A stretch of DNA of 64,000 nt from Novosphingobium rosa NBRC 15208. Lineage in GTDB: Bacteria > Pseudomonadota > Alphaproteobacteria > Sphingomonadales > Sphingomonadaceae. The stretch spans positions 124,001 to 188,000 of the forward strand of contig NZ_BCZE01000009.1 of the NCBI RefSeq assembly GCF_001598555.1, in the 5' to 3' direction. Shown one piece after another: positions 16,719 through 25,766 of this stretch. Every line of letters begins with the position of its first letter. Position 1 is the stretch's first letter. The notes beneath the pieces are model-generated. The model did no database searches. It saw only the letters and a program-made list of their open reading frames with translations, and was not told the DNA's origin. The translations under genes and the position numbers were made by a program.

Positions 16719-17336
16719 ATGAGCGAAGAGTCCCAACGCGAAAAGCTGCTGGCCCTGTTCCGCACCCGCGCGGTGATGCGGGCGAGCGAATTGAAACAGG
16801 CCGGCGTCACTGCCGCCGCCCTCTCGCGCGCGGTGGAGGATGGCGATCTGGAGCGCCTGTCGCGCGGGCTCTATCAGCGCTGCCTTGTCGATCTTCACCA
16901 CCATCACGAGCTGGCCGTGGCCTCCATGCGCGTGCCCAAAGGCGTCATCGCGATGATCTCCGCGCTGATGTTTCACGGTCTGATCGATGAGGAGCACCCG
17001 CGCGTCTGGATTGCCATCGGCCCGAACGACTGGGCCCCGGCGCCGTCCTGCCCGCCACTGCGGATCGTGCGTTTTGCGCCATCCTTTCTGCGGCAGGGGG
17101 TGGAAACGCATGTAATCGGCGGGGTGCATGTGCCGGTCTTCGGGCTGGTCAAGACGCTGGCCGATGTGTTCCGGCATCCGCGTCTGGTCGACCGCGAGAC
17201 CGCCTCCCACGCCCTGCGCCGCGCCTTGCGCGAGGGGCGCGCGAGCCCGGCCGCCATCGAGGAAGGCGCCAGGGCCGCCGATATCTGGCCGATCATGCGC
17301 CCCTATCTGGCGCATTCTGGTGCGGCGGTTGGTTGA
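16719..17336 (+). CDS. AbiEi-like type IV antitoxin domain protein (orphan)
   Basis: 205 residues. The N-terminal winged helix (REKLLALFRTRAVMRASELK, then GVTAAALSRAVEDGDLERLSRGLY) matches the AbiEi_4 antitoxin/regulator domain, followed by the AbiEi C-terminal region (ELAVASMRVPKGVIAMISAL, FGLVKTLADVFRH). AbiEi proteins repress their own operon and neutralise the AbiEii nucleotidyltransferase toxin. No AbiEii gene follows: downstream are a 66-residue ORF and a mechanosensitive channel. The product may therefore act as a stand-alone regulator or guard against a toxin encoded elsewhere. The ATG at 16719 fits the domain start. Confidence 0.8.
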   Translation: MSEESQREKLLALFRTRAVMRASELKQAGVTAAALSRAVEDGDLERLSRGLYQRCLVDLHHHHELAVASMRVPKGVIAMISALMFHGLIDEEHPRVWIAIGPNDWAPAPSCPPLRIVRFAPSFLRQGVETHVIGGVHVPVFGLVKTLADVFRHPRLVDRETASHALRRALREGRASPAAIEEGARAADIWPIMRPYLAHSGAAVG

Positions 17337-17414
17337 AGGGCTGGCCTGAAGGAAACATCGCGAAGCCTGAGCGCTTGCCTTCATGAGAGAGTGGCGACGT
17401 GAAAGGCATGTCTT

Positions 17415-17615
17415 GTGATCAATCTTCTGAACTGGCATCGCCTCGCCGCCAAGGCGCAGGCGCTCAGCCGATCCGCCTATGAAGCCCTGAAACGCCCTGC
17501 CTCGATGGAGAAAGCGAGGCAGGAAGCGCAGTCCACCTTCGATCATCTGGCCGAGATGGGATTCCGCAAATCCAGCGCGGATCATGTCAAAAGACATCAT
17601 GATGGAAAGGCGTAG
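17415..17615 (+). CDS. Small hypothetical protein
   Basis: 66 residues from a GTG with AAAGG eight bases upstream. It is charged and helical, with no membrane segment and no recognised family. It follows the orphan AbiEi-like gene by 78 bases but does not resemble an AbiEii toxin, which is far larger. Confidence 0.4.
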   Translation: MINLLNWHRLAAKAQALSRSAYEALKRPASMEKARQEAQSTFDHLAEMGFRKSSADHVKRHHDGKA

Positions 17616-17772
17616 CCGCCCCGCCTTCACCACCCCTTGGTCAAGCATCGCAAGAACTTAACCGGCTTTCGAACGTTTCTGCGAAGACCAGGGCGGATCT
17701 GGCCATCGGCAGAGCGCCACGCCGCGCGCCGCATGTCCGGCACGCCATCGCAGACAAGACGAAGGTTGACGC

Positions 17773-19725
17773 ATGCCCAAACCAAGCTCCCCCAAGGCTC
17801 CGCGCCGGACGCGGGCGATGGCCCGCTTTTCCGCTCTGATCCCGGGGGCGTTGATGGCGGCAGGTCCCGCGCAGGCTCAGGTGGCTAGCGATGTCAGGCT
17901 GTCGATCCCCGAGGCCTTGTCACGCGATGCGGGGACGGCGCTCTCGCTCATCACGCGGCAGCTGGCCATGCCCTTCACCGATGCTTTCGGTTTTCCGCTG
18001 CTGGTGGCGATGCTGGGGGCTGCGCTGGTGTTGGCCTGGCCGTTCCGGCTCTGGGCACTGGGACGCCTCGCCTCCATGCTGGAGGCGGCCTCGCTTGAAG
18101 AAAGGCTGGCGATCGCCCTGAAGGCGGTGGGCGCGGTGGTCATCACCACGCTGCTGTGGGTGCTGGCCGGACAGATCGCGCTGGGCGCGCTGGACCTGAC
18201 GCTGACCCAGCTGCCCGAAACGCAAGTGCTGGCCCATGCATTGGCGGTGGCGATCGGCATGGCGGGGCTGGGGCTGGGCGTGGGCCGGGCGCTGCGCTCG
18301 CCGGAGAACAAGGCGCTGCGCCCTCTACCCTTGCCGCCCGGACTTGGCCAAGCCATCGGCTTCTACCCCTTTGCCGCCGCGCTGATGCTGGGCCTGACCC
18401 ATGTGATCGACCAGCTGGCCCAACTGCTGCATGCCGCGCAGACCAGCTGGATCGTCGCGCAAGGCGTGATCGTGCTGATCGAGACCATCGTCATCGCGCG
18501 CTTCCTCATTCAGGCGGGCCATGCGCGGGAACGACAGGCCGAGGCTATCCCCGAAAGCGGCGCGGCCCCCGCCGTCCCCGCGATCTTCGGCATGACGGCG
18601 CTGGTCTGGGTCGCGCTGGCGGTGGGCTGCACCGCCTTTGTGCTGGGCCACACCCGCTTCGCGATGATGGTGCTCCAGGAGCTGCTGTGGGCCGGGCTGG
18701 TGCTGACCATCGCCTGGCTGCTGACGCGCTTTTTCGACGCCCTGCTCTCCCAACTCTTCGACACCGACCGCACCATCGGGCGCTTCGCCACCGGCGTGGT
18801 CGGGGTGAAGCGTGCGCGCATCAAGCAGCTGGCCTTGCTGGGCAGCGCCTTGCTGACGGTGATCGTCTGGCTCTTCGCCATCGGTCTGGTCACCGCGCCG
18901 CTGCATGGCGATCAGGCGGTGGTGGTGGATCAGCTGAGGCCCGCTCCCTTGCTGAGTTCGGTGCATTCGCTCCATTTATCTCCCAGCACGGTGGGCATGG
19001 CGGTGCTGGTGCTGATCGTGGGCGTGGCGTTGACGCGGATCATGCGCGGCTGGCTGGAAAACCGCTTCCTGCCCTCGACCTCGCTGGACATCGGCGTGCG
19101 CACCTCGCTGGTCACGGGGCTCAGCTATGTGGGCATCATCATCGCTCTGCTGAGCGCGACCAGCACGCTGGGGCTGCAGCTGGAAAAGATCACGCTGATC
19201 GCCAGCGCGCTGTCGGTGGGCATCGGCTTTGGCCTGCAGTCGATCATCCAGAATTTCGTGTCGGGCGTGATCCTGCTGATCGAGCGCCCGGTGAAGCAAG
19301 GCGACTGGGTTGCGGTTTCGGGCGCGGAGGGCACCATCCGCCGCATCCGCGTGCGCGCCACCGAACTGGCGACAGCCGATGGCGGCACGGCCATTGTGCC
19401 GAACTCGGCGTTTATTTCGTCGCAAGTGGCCAACAAGCCCGATACGCTGATGTCGTCCCGCCTCGATCTGGCGCTGACGGTCACCGGTTGCCCGTCAGCG
19501 ACAGAGGCGCGCGATGCCGTGCTGGACCTCTGCAAGGATGCCAAGGGTCTGCGCGATGAGCCCGCGCCGCGTCTGTACCTGACCACGCTGGGCGAGGATG
19601 AGTGGACCTTCAACCTGAGGGTCTACGCCAGGCCGGGAACATCGGTGACGCAGGCCAAGAGCGATCTGCTCTTCACGCTGAGCGCTCACGCTGAAGGCCG
19701 GGGCATCAAGATCAAATCGAGCTAG
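17773..19725 (+). CDS. MscS-family mechanosensitive ion channel
   Basis: 650 residues with a signal peptide (to about AQA), some nine to eleven hydrophobic helices and a C-terminal MscS core: pore-lining helix region ITLIASALSVGIGFGLQSII, then QNFVSGVILLIERPVKQGDW and the beta domain VRATELATADGGTAIVPNS. It is larger than E. coli MscS (286) and fits the extended YbdG/MscK-like class. Such channels open under membrane tension to relieve hypo-osmotic shock. It stands alone, with 157 bases of upstream non-coding sequence. Confidence 0.88.
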   Translation: MPKPSSPKAPRRTRAMARFSALIPGALMAAGPAQAQVASDVRLSIPEALSRDAGTALSLITRQLAMPFTDAFGFPLLVAMLGAALVLAWPFRLWALGRLASMLEAASLEERLAIALKAVGAVVITTLLWVLAGQIALGALDLTLTQLPETQVLAHALAVAIGMAGLGLGVGRALRSPENKALRPLPLPPGLGQAIGFYPFAAALMLGLTHVIDQLAQLLHAAQTSWIVAQGVIVLIETIVIARFLIQAGHARERQAEAIPESGAAPAVPAIFGMTALVWVALAVGCTAFVLGHTRFAMMVLQELLWAGLVLTIAWLLTRFFDALLSQLFDTDRTIGRFATGVVGVKRARIKQLALLGSALLTVIVWLFAIGLVTAPLHGDQAVVVDQLRPAPLLSSVHSLHLSPSTVGMAVLVLIVGVALTRIMRGWLENRFLPSTSLDIGVRTSLVTGLSYVGIIIALLSATSTLGLQLEKITLIASALSVGIGFGLQSIIQNFVSGVILLIERPVKQGDWVAVSGAEGTIRRIRVRATELATADGGTAIVPNSAFISSQVANKPDTLMSSRLDLALTVTGCPSATEARDAVLDLCKDAKGLRDEPAPRLYLTTLGEDEWTFNLRVYARPGTSVTQAKSDLLFTLSAHAEGRGIKIKSS

Positions 19726-19983
19726 CCGTCTCGGGGCAGGATGCTTCCGGCGCCCTTTGCAATCCCTTCGGTGTCGGTCTTTACGCCGGATTGGCGGGGC
19801 AGGCTTTCGAATTTGCATGGCAGCTTTATCAGGGAGAGCAGGCGTTACCTCTGCTGCATCCACCTGATAAGCGACAACCTGATTTGCAGCAGCCCTGCTA
19901 ATCCGATCACCGCAATGACCGCCGTAGCGGGCTCACGCCGAAAAGCTGCTCCCGCACGCGATCCCTGAAGATATCCTCGAGGT

Positions 19984-20649
19984 TTACCGCAGCCCAGCCA
20001 GTTCCGCGCGATAATGCTGAACCAACTCCTGATCCGCAACGCTGCCATAGTGCGCGAGGAAAGTCTGCAACGCCTCGCGATATTCAGTCTTGAAACCGGC
20101 GTTATGCGGGCTGGCGGCCAACTGGTTGGCGGCGCGATCGACGGGGATGCGGGCCTCGGCCACCAGCAGGCGCTTGCCGAAAGGGGATTCATCGCGCATC
20201 ACCGCGACATTTCGCTCGAAGCCCGGCACGTATTTGATCACAAAGCGCTCGCCGGTGGGCGGCACGTCGATTTCATTGCGCGGCGGATAGAGGCTGATCG
20301 ACATGGTGTCGAAACCGGTCTTTATATCGCGGCCATCAGCGGTGGTGATCACCGCATCATAGGCCCAGACCGGCTGATCGTTCAGCTGCGAACTGGTTTC
20401 CCGGGCGCTGGTCACCACGCCGGAGCCGCGGACTCCGAAGGCATTCACGAACACCGCGTTGACCGAGGATCCCAGAAAGACATTCAGCATCGCGGCAACA
20501 AAACCGAAGATGCCCAGCGACAACCACGCGGTCCGCCCGGTCAGCCTTGCCAGCAGCGCCCCGACCCCCAGCCAGAACAGCCCGATCAGCGGCAAGGCCA
20601 GAATGGAGTGCTGGCTGAGAAAGTAGAAGATCGCGGAGAGCGCAGTCAT
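19984..20649 (-). CDS. Hypothetical inner-membrane protein at the end of the efflux operon
   Basis: 221 residues with two N-terminal membrane helices (about 10-30 and 40-65) and a soluble C-terminal part (VITTADGRDIKTGFDTMSIS, ERFVIKYVPGFERNVAVM) reminiscent of DUF3592-type proteins, though this match is uncertain. ATG 20649 was chosen because AAGGGG lies eight bases upstream; a GTG nine bases earlier is too close to it. It starts 24 bases past the NodT lipoprotein gene and is probably co-transcribed with the efflux operon. Its role is unknown. Confidence 0.7.
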   Translation of the reverse strand: MTALSAIFYFLSQHSILALPLIGLFWLGVGALLARLTGRTAWLSLGIFGFVAAMLNVFLGSSVNAVFVNAFGVRGSGVVTSARETSSQLNDQPVWAYDAVITTADGRDIKTGFDTMSISLYPPRNEIDVPPTGERFVIKYVPGFERNVAVMRDESPFGKRLLVAEARIPVDRAANQLAASPHNAGFKTEYREALQTFLAHYGSVADQELVQHYRAELAGLR

Positions 20650-20673
20650 CTCAATCACCCCTTCCGGTTCGCA

Positions 20674-22158
20674 TCATGGGCCTGACGCGGGCTTCGCCTT
20701 GCCGGGCGCCGTCACCCTCTCCAGTGAGGTATCAGCAACAGGCGGCGCGTCCTGCCAGCCCCCGCCCAGCGCCATGAACAGCGTGACCTGATCCTGCGAG
20801 ACCTGTGCCGTCGCGCTGGCCAGCGCGTTCTCGGCCCCGATCAGCGTGCGCTCGGCATCCAGCGTATCGAGAAACTGCCCGATCCCCCCGGCATAAAGCT
20901 TTGCGGTGTTGGCATTGGCCGTGGCGGCATCGTTGCGCGCATCGGTCAGTTGCCGCTCGGTATCGAGTTGGCGCGCCAGCGTGGTCAGCGCCGTTTCGGT
21001 TTCGCGCAAGGCTGTCAGTACGGTGCCGTCGAACTGGGCCAGAGCCCCGCGTGCCGCCGCGTTGGATTGCCTGACCTGAGCGCGCGCCCGGCTGAGATTG
21101 GGAATATTCCACGCAAGCAGCGGGCCGACATTCCACTGAAATCCGCGATCCTTCACAACGTCGGGCAGTCTGGTCGCGGTGGTGCCAAGCGATCCGCCGA
21201 TGCTCACCGAAGGGTAAAGCGCCGCCGTGCTCACCCCGATCCCGGCCACCGCCGCGGCCAGCTTGCGCTCGGCCTGACGCACATCGGGACGGCGGGCTAG
21301 CAGTCCCGCGCCATCGCCGATGGGGATCGGGCTGCGGATCAGCGGCGGCGTGGCGCAGGCGGCGACGGCTTCGGGCAGGGTCTCGGGCGCATCGCCGGTC
21401 AGCGTGGCCAGCGTGAACAGCCCGCTGCGCTGCTGGGCGACCAGCGCGGGCAGGGCGGCGGCGGTCTGGCGCAGCAGGGTGCGGGCGCGGATCACATCGT
21501 TGATCCCGGCGATCCCGGCGTCATAGCGGCGCTGCGTCACCGCCAGCGACTGGCGCGTGACGTCGATCGAGCGGTTGGTTACCGCGATCTGCAACCCCGC
21601 CGCGCAGACCGCGACATAGGCCTTCGCGGTCGCCCCCGCGACATTGACCCGCGCCAGATCGAGCGCCGCCCGCGCCGCGCCCAGATCGGCGCTGCTGGCT
21701 TCAATCGAGCGTTTCAGTCCGCCGAACAGGTCGAGATTGTAGGAGACGCTCTCCAGCCCGGCATAGGCTGCGCCGGGCGAAAGCGCGACCGGCGAACCCT
21801 TCGCGTCCCCGGAAGCCTGTCCATAGGAGGGATCAAGCGTCAGGCTGGTTTGCGGCGTGCGGGCGGCCTGAGCGCCGCGCAGCGCCGCCTCGGCCTGTTG
21901 CAGGCTGGCCAGCGCCACCCGCAGATCGGTGTTATGGGCGAGCGCCTTTTCCTCCAGTCCGTCGAGCAGCGGGTCGTCATAGAGCCGCCACCAATGCGGG
22001 GGCAGAGCGGCCTGCCGGTCATAGGCGGGTTCCTCCCCGGCGGTGAAAGAATCGGGCGGCGTGCCATGATCCAGCAGCGTCGGAGCACGATAGTTCGGGC
22101 CGACGGCGCATCCGGCCAGCGCCATGCTCAGCCCGAGGAGGGGGAGAAGTGCTCTCAT
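20674..22158 (-). CDS. NodT-family outer-membrane efflux lipoprotein
   Basis: 494 residues with a lipoprotein signal (lipobox LAGC, Cys16) followed by GPNYRAP, the hallmark of NodT/OprM channel proteins, and two OEP repeats rich in long helices (LRVALASLQQAEAALRGAQA and RETETALTTLARQLDTERQL). It forms the outer-membrane duct of the efflux pump encoded upstream. Its ATG overlaps the stop of the HlyD gene by 4 bases. Confidence 0.92.
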   Translation of the reverse strand: MRALLPLLGLSMALAGCAVGPNYRAPTLLDHGTPPDSFTAGEEPAYDRQAALPPHWWRLYDDPLLDGLEEKALAHNTDLRVALASLQQAEAALRGAQAARTPQTSLTLDPSYGQASGDAKGSPVALSPGAAYAGLESVSYNLDLFGGLKRSIEASSADLGAARAALDLARVNVAGATAKAYVAVCAAGLQIAVTNRSIDVTRQSLAVTQRRYDAGIAGINDVIRARTLLRQTAAALPALVAQQRSGLFTLATLTGDAPETLPEAVAACATPPLIRSPIPIGDGAGLLARRPDVRQAERKLAAAVAGIGVSTAALYPSVSIGGSLGTTATRLPDVVKDRGFQWNVGPLLAWNIPNLSRARAQVRQSNAAARGALAQFDGTVLTALRETETALTTLARQLDTERQLTDARNDAATANANTAKLYAGGIGQFLDTLDAERTLIGAENALASATAQVSQDQVTLFMALGGGWQDAPPVADTSLERVTAPGKAKPASGP

Positions 22159-23189
22159 GGGTGGGCAGGCGCCCGGTTGAGCGGCGCCGTGTTGGGCACC
22201 AGCGTCGAGTTCGGCGCGTTGCGCGGGGTCACGCGGTCGCGGGTGGGCAGGATGGTGACGGTGGCGGTGCGCCCGGCGACAAGGCGGATATCGGGCGGCA
22301 CGGCATCGATCACCACGCGCACCGGCACGCGCTGCGCCAGCCGGATCCAGCTGAAGGTGGGCGTGATGTTGGGCAGGCGCACCTCCGAGGCGTTCTGCTG
22401 GCGGTCGGTGATGCCCGCCGCCAGACTGTCGACATGACCCCAGAGCGGGCGCTTGTCGCCCAGCAGCTCGATCCGCACCCGGTCGCCCAGCGCGAAGCGG
22501 TGCAGCTTGGTTTCCTCGAAATAGCCCAGCACATAGAAGCTGTCGGTGTCGAGCAGGGCGAATTGCGGGCTGCCCGCCGCGACATAATCGCCCGGCCGCA
22601 TCGAAAAGCCGGTGATATAGCCGTTCACCCTGGCCCGCACCGCCGAGTGATCCATATTGACCTGCGCCAGCCGCAGATTGGCCTGCGCCTGCTTCAGCCC
22701 CGCCTGCGCCTGATCGAGCCCGGCCTGAGCCTGCGCCAGCGCGGCCTGATCCTTCTCCACCGTGGTGACGCGGGTGTCGCGCTCCTCCTGGCTCACCAGA
22801 TTGCCGAGGCTGACATAGCGCGCCCTTTCGCGCTGCGCATTGGCCAGCGTGGCTTTGGCGTTGGTGATGGTCGCCCGCGCATTGCCGATGGTGGCCTGAG
22901 CGCTGACCACCGCCGCCTCGGCCTGCGCCAGCTGCGCCGCATAGCGCTCCTGATCGACGGTGAAGAGCAGGTCTCCGGCGTGGACGGGCTGGTTGTCATG
23001 CACATGGATCTGTGTGACCAGCCCGGCCACATCGGCGCTGACCTGCACCACATCGGCCTGCAGGCTGCCGTCGCGGGTCCAGGGATCGTCCTCATAATGG
23101 CGCCAGACGATCACCAGCGCCAGCACCGCCCCGGCAAGCAGCAGCAGCGTGAGCAGCACGCGGCCAAAGGTGGGCAGCAGCCGGGTCAT
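22155..23189 (-). CDS. HlyD-family periplasmic adaptor (AaeA/EmrA type)
   Basis: 344 residues: one N-terminal membrane helix (LLTLLLLAGAVLALVIVW), a biotinyl-lipoyl-like half motif (VSADVAGLVTQIHVHDNQPV), a long Ala/Gln-rich coiled hairpin (about 90-190), the second lipoyl half (VRARVNGYITGFSMRPGDYV) and a beta-barrel domain. It bridges the FUSC inner-membrane protein and the NodT channel. The start overlaps the DUF1656 gene stop (ATGA). Confidence 0.92.
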   Translation of the reverse strand: MTRLLPTFGRVLLTLLLLAGAVLALVIVWRHYEDDPWTRDGSLQADVVQVSADVAGLVTQIHVHDNQPVHAGDLLFTVDQERYAAQLAQAEAAVVSAQATIGNARATITNAKATLANAQRERARYVSLGNLVSQEERDTRVTTVEKDQAALAQAQAGLDQAQAGLKQAQANLRLAQVNMDHSAVRARVNGYITGFSMRPGDYVAAGSPQFALLDTDSFYVLGYFEETKLHRFALGDRVRIELLGDKRPLWGHVDSLAAGITDRQQNASEVRLPNITPTFSWIRLAQRVPVRVVIDAVPPDIRLVAGRTATVTILPTRDRVTPRNAPNSTLVPNTAPLNRAPAHP

Positions 23190-23428
23190 CGGGCCGCTCC
23201 CGCCGGAGCGTCGCGCAGAGATTGGCCATCGGGTGTCAGAGCCACAATCGTCCCCAGAAGGATGCAGAAAAGACAGAGTTCAACCAAAGGTCGATGCCAG
23301 ACAAGGCGGTAAAAGCCCAGCCGCCTCAGCAGGATCGAGAGCAGGCCCGTCAGCAGCAGCGCGATCAGCAGCTGTGCCACGATGGGCGAGAGTACAACGC
23401 CGCCGATCAGGAAGTCATGGGCCATCAT
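23186..23428 (-). CDS. DUF1656 small membrane protein (AaeX-like)
   Basis: 80 residues with two membrane helices (about 10-32 and 47-65) and the DUF1656 pattern (EL...GGVVLSP-like start, RLVWHRPLVELCLFCILLG). The family is routinely sandwiched between HlyD and FUSC genes, as here, with ATGA overlaps on both sides. E. coli AaeX is the named example; its exact job is not known. Confidence 0.88.
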   Translation of the reverse strand: MMAHDFLIGGVVLSPIVAQLLIALLLTGLLSILLRRLGFYRLVWHRPLVELCLFCILLGTIVALTPDGQSLRDAPAGAAR

Positions 23429-25524
23429 GGGATGAGTTCTCCGGGTGGCGGGGCTTGTTCGTCATGGAGGGCCAGATGCATGCCGGTCAACGCCTCGATC
23501 AGGCGGCCGCGGGTGGTTTCGGTGAGAAGCGCCGGATTGTCGAGCGCCGCATCGACCAGCTCGCGCAGCGCCCCGCCATCGGAGCGCGCTTTCAGCTTGG
23601 CGCGATAGGTTTCTTCGGCCTGAGCGCGCAGGCCTTGCAGCACCGTGCGCATGGCGGGGGAGACCTCGGGCTCGCTGTGGCGCAGGGTCAGCAGATTGAT
23701 GCCGATGCCGAAATCGTCGATCATCCGCACGCGTGGCAACTGCCCTTCGCCGAAGATCTGCTCCGCCGCCGGGAAGTAGAGCGCCAGCCGGTCGATGGCC
23801 AGAAAGAGGAAGCGTTCGCGATCGGGGATGCGGCGGCTGCGGGCGATGTCCAGAATGTCGCGCCGCACCGCCAGCAGCAACCGGCGCGCGGCGAAGCGGG
23901 CATGGTCATAGCTGCAGAGATACAGGCAGGCGAAAGCGATCAGCAGCCCCGCCAGCGAGGCGTTGAGCGTCTGCAGGCTCTGGTTGAAATCGGCGGCATA
24001 GGCGCTCTGCAGGCCGAGGAAGGCAAAGATGTAGACGCAGATCAGCATGCCCGCCGTGCTCATCGCCATCATCAGGCCGAACGGCAGCAAGGCGCAGCCC
24101 AGCACCGCGATCAGCACCGGAAAATCCGTGACCTGAGGCAGGATCGCATATTGATAGAGGAACACGAGGCCGAAAGCGGTCAGAATCCAGCTCAGCAAGC
24201 CCGTGCTGGATTGCAGAATGCGGTCCTGCCCGACCAGAAAGACGCAGCCGATCATGGAAAACAGCAGCGCCCCGCCGCCCGAACTCCATGCGGTCCAGTA
24301 CCAGATGGTGGCGGTCAGCCCCATTGAAAGGAGCATCGGCGCCACATCGAAAAGCGCACCGAGGTAATCGACACTGCGCACCGGCTTGGCCTGACGGGCC
24401 ACCTGATCGAGCCGGGGGGATAGCTTTCCTCCCGTTTCGACGGCGCGCAGCGCCAGCGACAGACCAGCCCAGTCCCGCACAAAGGCGGCAAGGCGGGAGA
24501 GCAGGCCCCGCTCCATCGAGAGCACCAGCCCGCCAACCGGGTCGAGCGCATCGTGGCGGGCGTTCAGCGCCGCGATCAGCGCTTCGCCTTCCGCCGCATG
24601 GGCCTCGGTCCGGTCATCGGGCTGATCGGGCGAGGCCTCGATCCAGCGGCTGACCTGATCCAGCGCCTCGCCCAGATCGGTGTGCAGGGTCTGATCGTGG
24701 CGCAGGGCGCGGGCCCAGATCTCGATCCCGGCAAGGTCGGCGATCAACTCCACCACCTGCCGCCGCACCAGATTGAGCTGCCGCCCGCGCGGCGCCATGG
24801 CCACCACATCGAAGGGCAATTGCACTGCCTTGGCATCGATCACGCCGACCGCCTTGGTCATATCGCGCAGGCCCTGCCTGAGCACCTTGCGGCGGTCCTC
24901 GTCGCTGGATTGCGCGGCGGTCAGGCTGAGCGCATCGACCAGCCAATTGCGCGCCTGCCCGCGCCAGTCGGCCATGGTTTTCAGGAAATCGGGCGTCATC
25001 GGGCGGGGCCAGAACACGCTGTCGACCGCCGCGATGGCCAGAATGCCCAGCGAAATCTCGCCCATGCGCGCCGTGGCGTAATCGAAGACATTGGTGGGCT
25101 GCATCAGATTGGTGAGGCCCACCACGCCCGCCGTAATCCCGCCGGAGAACCACAGATAGTTGGCGGGCGTCCGATCTGTTTGCTTCAGGAAGGTGGCGCC
25201 GGTGATGATAAGGATCGTCACGGTAATCAACACGCCCAACTGGTCACCCAGCAGGCCCGTCACCCCCATCATCAGCATGCCGCCCCCGATGGTGCCCAGA
25301 AAGCGGAACAGCGCCTTGGAGCGGATCGCGCCGCTCTCTGGAGGGGTCAGCACGATGTAGATCGTCAGCACGGCCCAATAGGGATTTTCGAGGTTCTGGC
25401 TGAAGCCCACGATCAGCGCCAGAGCGGTGGCCAGATAGGCCTTGGCGGAAAAGACCAGATCCCGCAGCGTCGGCACGCGCAGGGAATCATACACGCCGCG
25501 CAGGCTGAGAGGTGGAGCCGCCAT
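23425..25524 (-). CDS. FUSC-family inner-membrane exporter (AaeB-like)
   Basis: 699 residues with two membrane blocks (about 25-190 and 400-540), each with several helices, separated by a long helical cytoplasmic region: the FUSC/AaeB architecture. With HlyD, DUF1656 and NodT partners it forms a complete tripartite pump. AaeAB of E. coli exports hydroxylated aromatic acids; that substrate class is only an inference here, encouraged by the aromatic catabolic island 20 kb away. The ATG at 25524 opens an operon of four or five genes. The ribosome-binding site is weak. Confidence 0.88.
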   Translation of the reverse strand: MAAPPLSLRGVYDSLRVPTLRDLVFSAKAYLATALALIVGFSQNLENPYWAVLTIYIVLTPPESGAIRSKALFRFLGTIGGGMLMMGVTGLLGDQLGVLITVTILIITGATFLKQTDRTPANYLWFSGGITAGVVGLTNLMQPTNVFDYATARMGEISLGILAIAAVDSVFWPRPMTPDFLKTMADWRGQARNWLVDALSLTAAQSSDEDRRKVLRQGLRDMTKAVGVIDAKAVQLPFDVVAMAPRGRQLNLVRRQVVELIADLAGIEIWARALRHDQTLHTDLGEALDQVSRWIEASPDQPDDRTEAHAAEGEALIAALNARHDALDPVGGLVLSMERGLLSRLAAFVRDWAGLSLALRAVETGGKLSPRLDQVARQAKPVRSVDYLGALFDVAPMLLSMGLTATIWYWTAWSSGGGALLFSMIGCVFLVGQDRILQSSTGLLSWILTAFGLVFLYQYAILPQVTDFPVLIAVLGCALLPFGLMMAMSTAGMLICVYIFAFLGLQSAYAADFNQSLQTLNASLAGLLIAFACLYLCSYDHARFAARRLLLAVRRDILDIARSRRIPDRERFLFLAIDRLALYFPAAEQIFGEGQLPRVRMIDDFGIGINLLTLRHSEPEVSPAMRTVLQGLRAQAEETYRAKLKARSDGGALRELVDAALDNPALLTETTRGRLIEALTGMHLALHDEQAPPPGELIP

Positions 25525-25766
25525 AGGCTTGGCGTAAGGAGAATGATTGTTCAGGGCAAGGTTTTAGGAGCGCTGTTTTTAAGGAAGATTTGAAGGACGC
25601 GTCAGGCGAGGTGGCACCTCTTCGCACTCCCATGACGTTCTGCGGCGAGAGGGCAGCGCGATGCTGCATGATTTCGTCGGCAAGGGGGCTTGCCCTTATG
25701 ATACCGGTGTCATAAGCTGACGCAAAGAGCAACAAACCGGATATCCGGAAAGAGAGAGGAACCCCC
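25525..25766. promoter_or_regulatory. Divergent promoter region with LacI-like operator
   Basis: 242 bases between the efflux operon and the LamG gene. The main element is a 22-bp palindrome at 25695-25716 with arms CTTATGA and TCATAAG around a core containing ACCGGT, with one mismatched pair only. This is the form of a LacI-family operator. Its centre is about 61 bases before the LamG start. A second short palindrome CCGGATATCCGG lies at 25737-25748. Promoter hexamers could not be fixed by eye. Confidence 0.6.
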
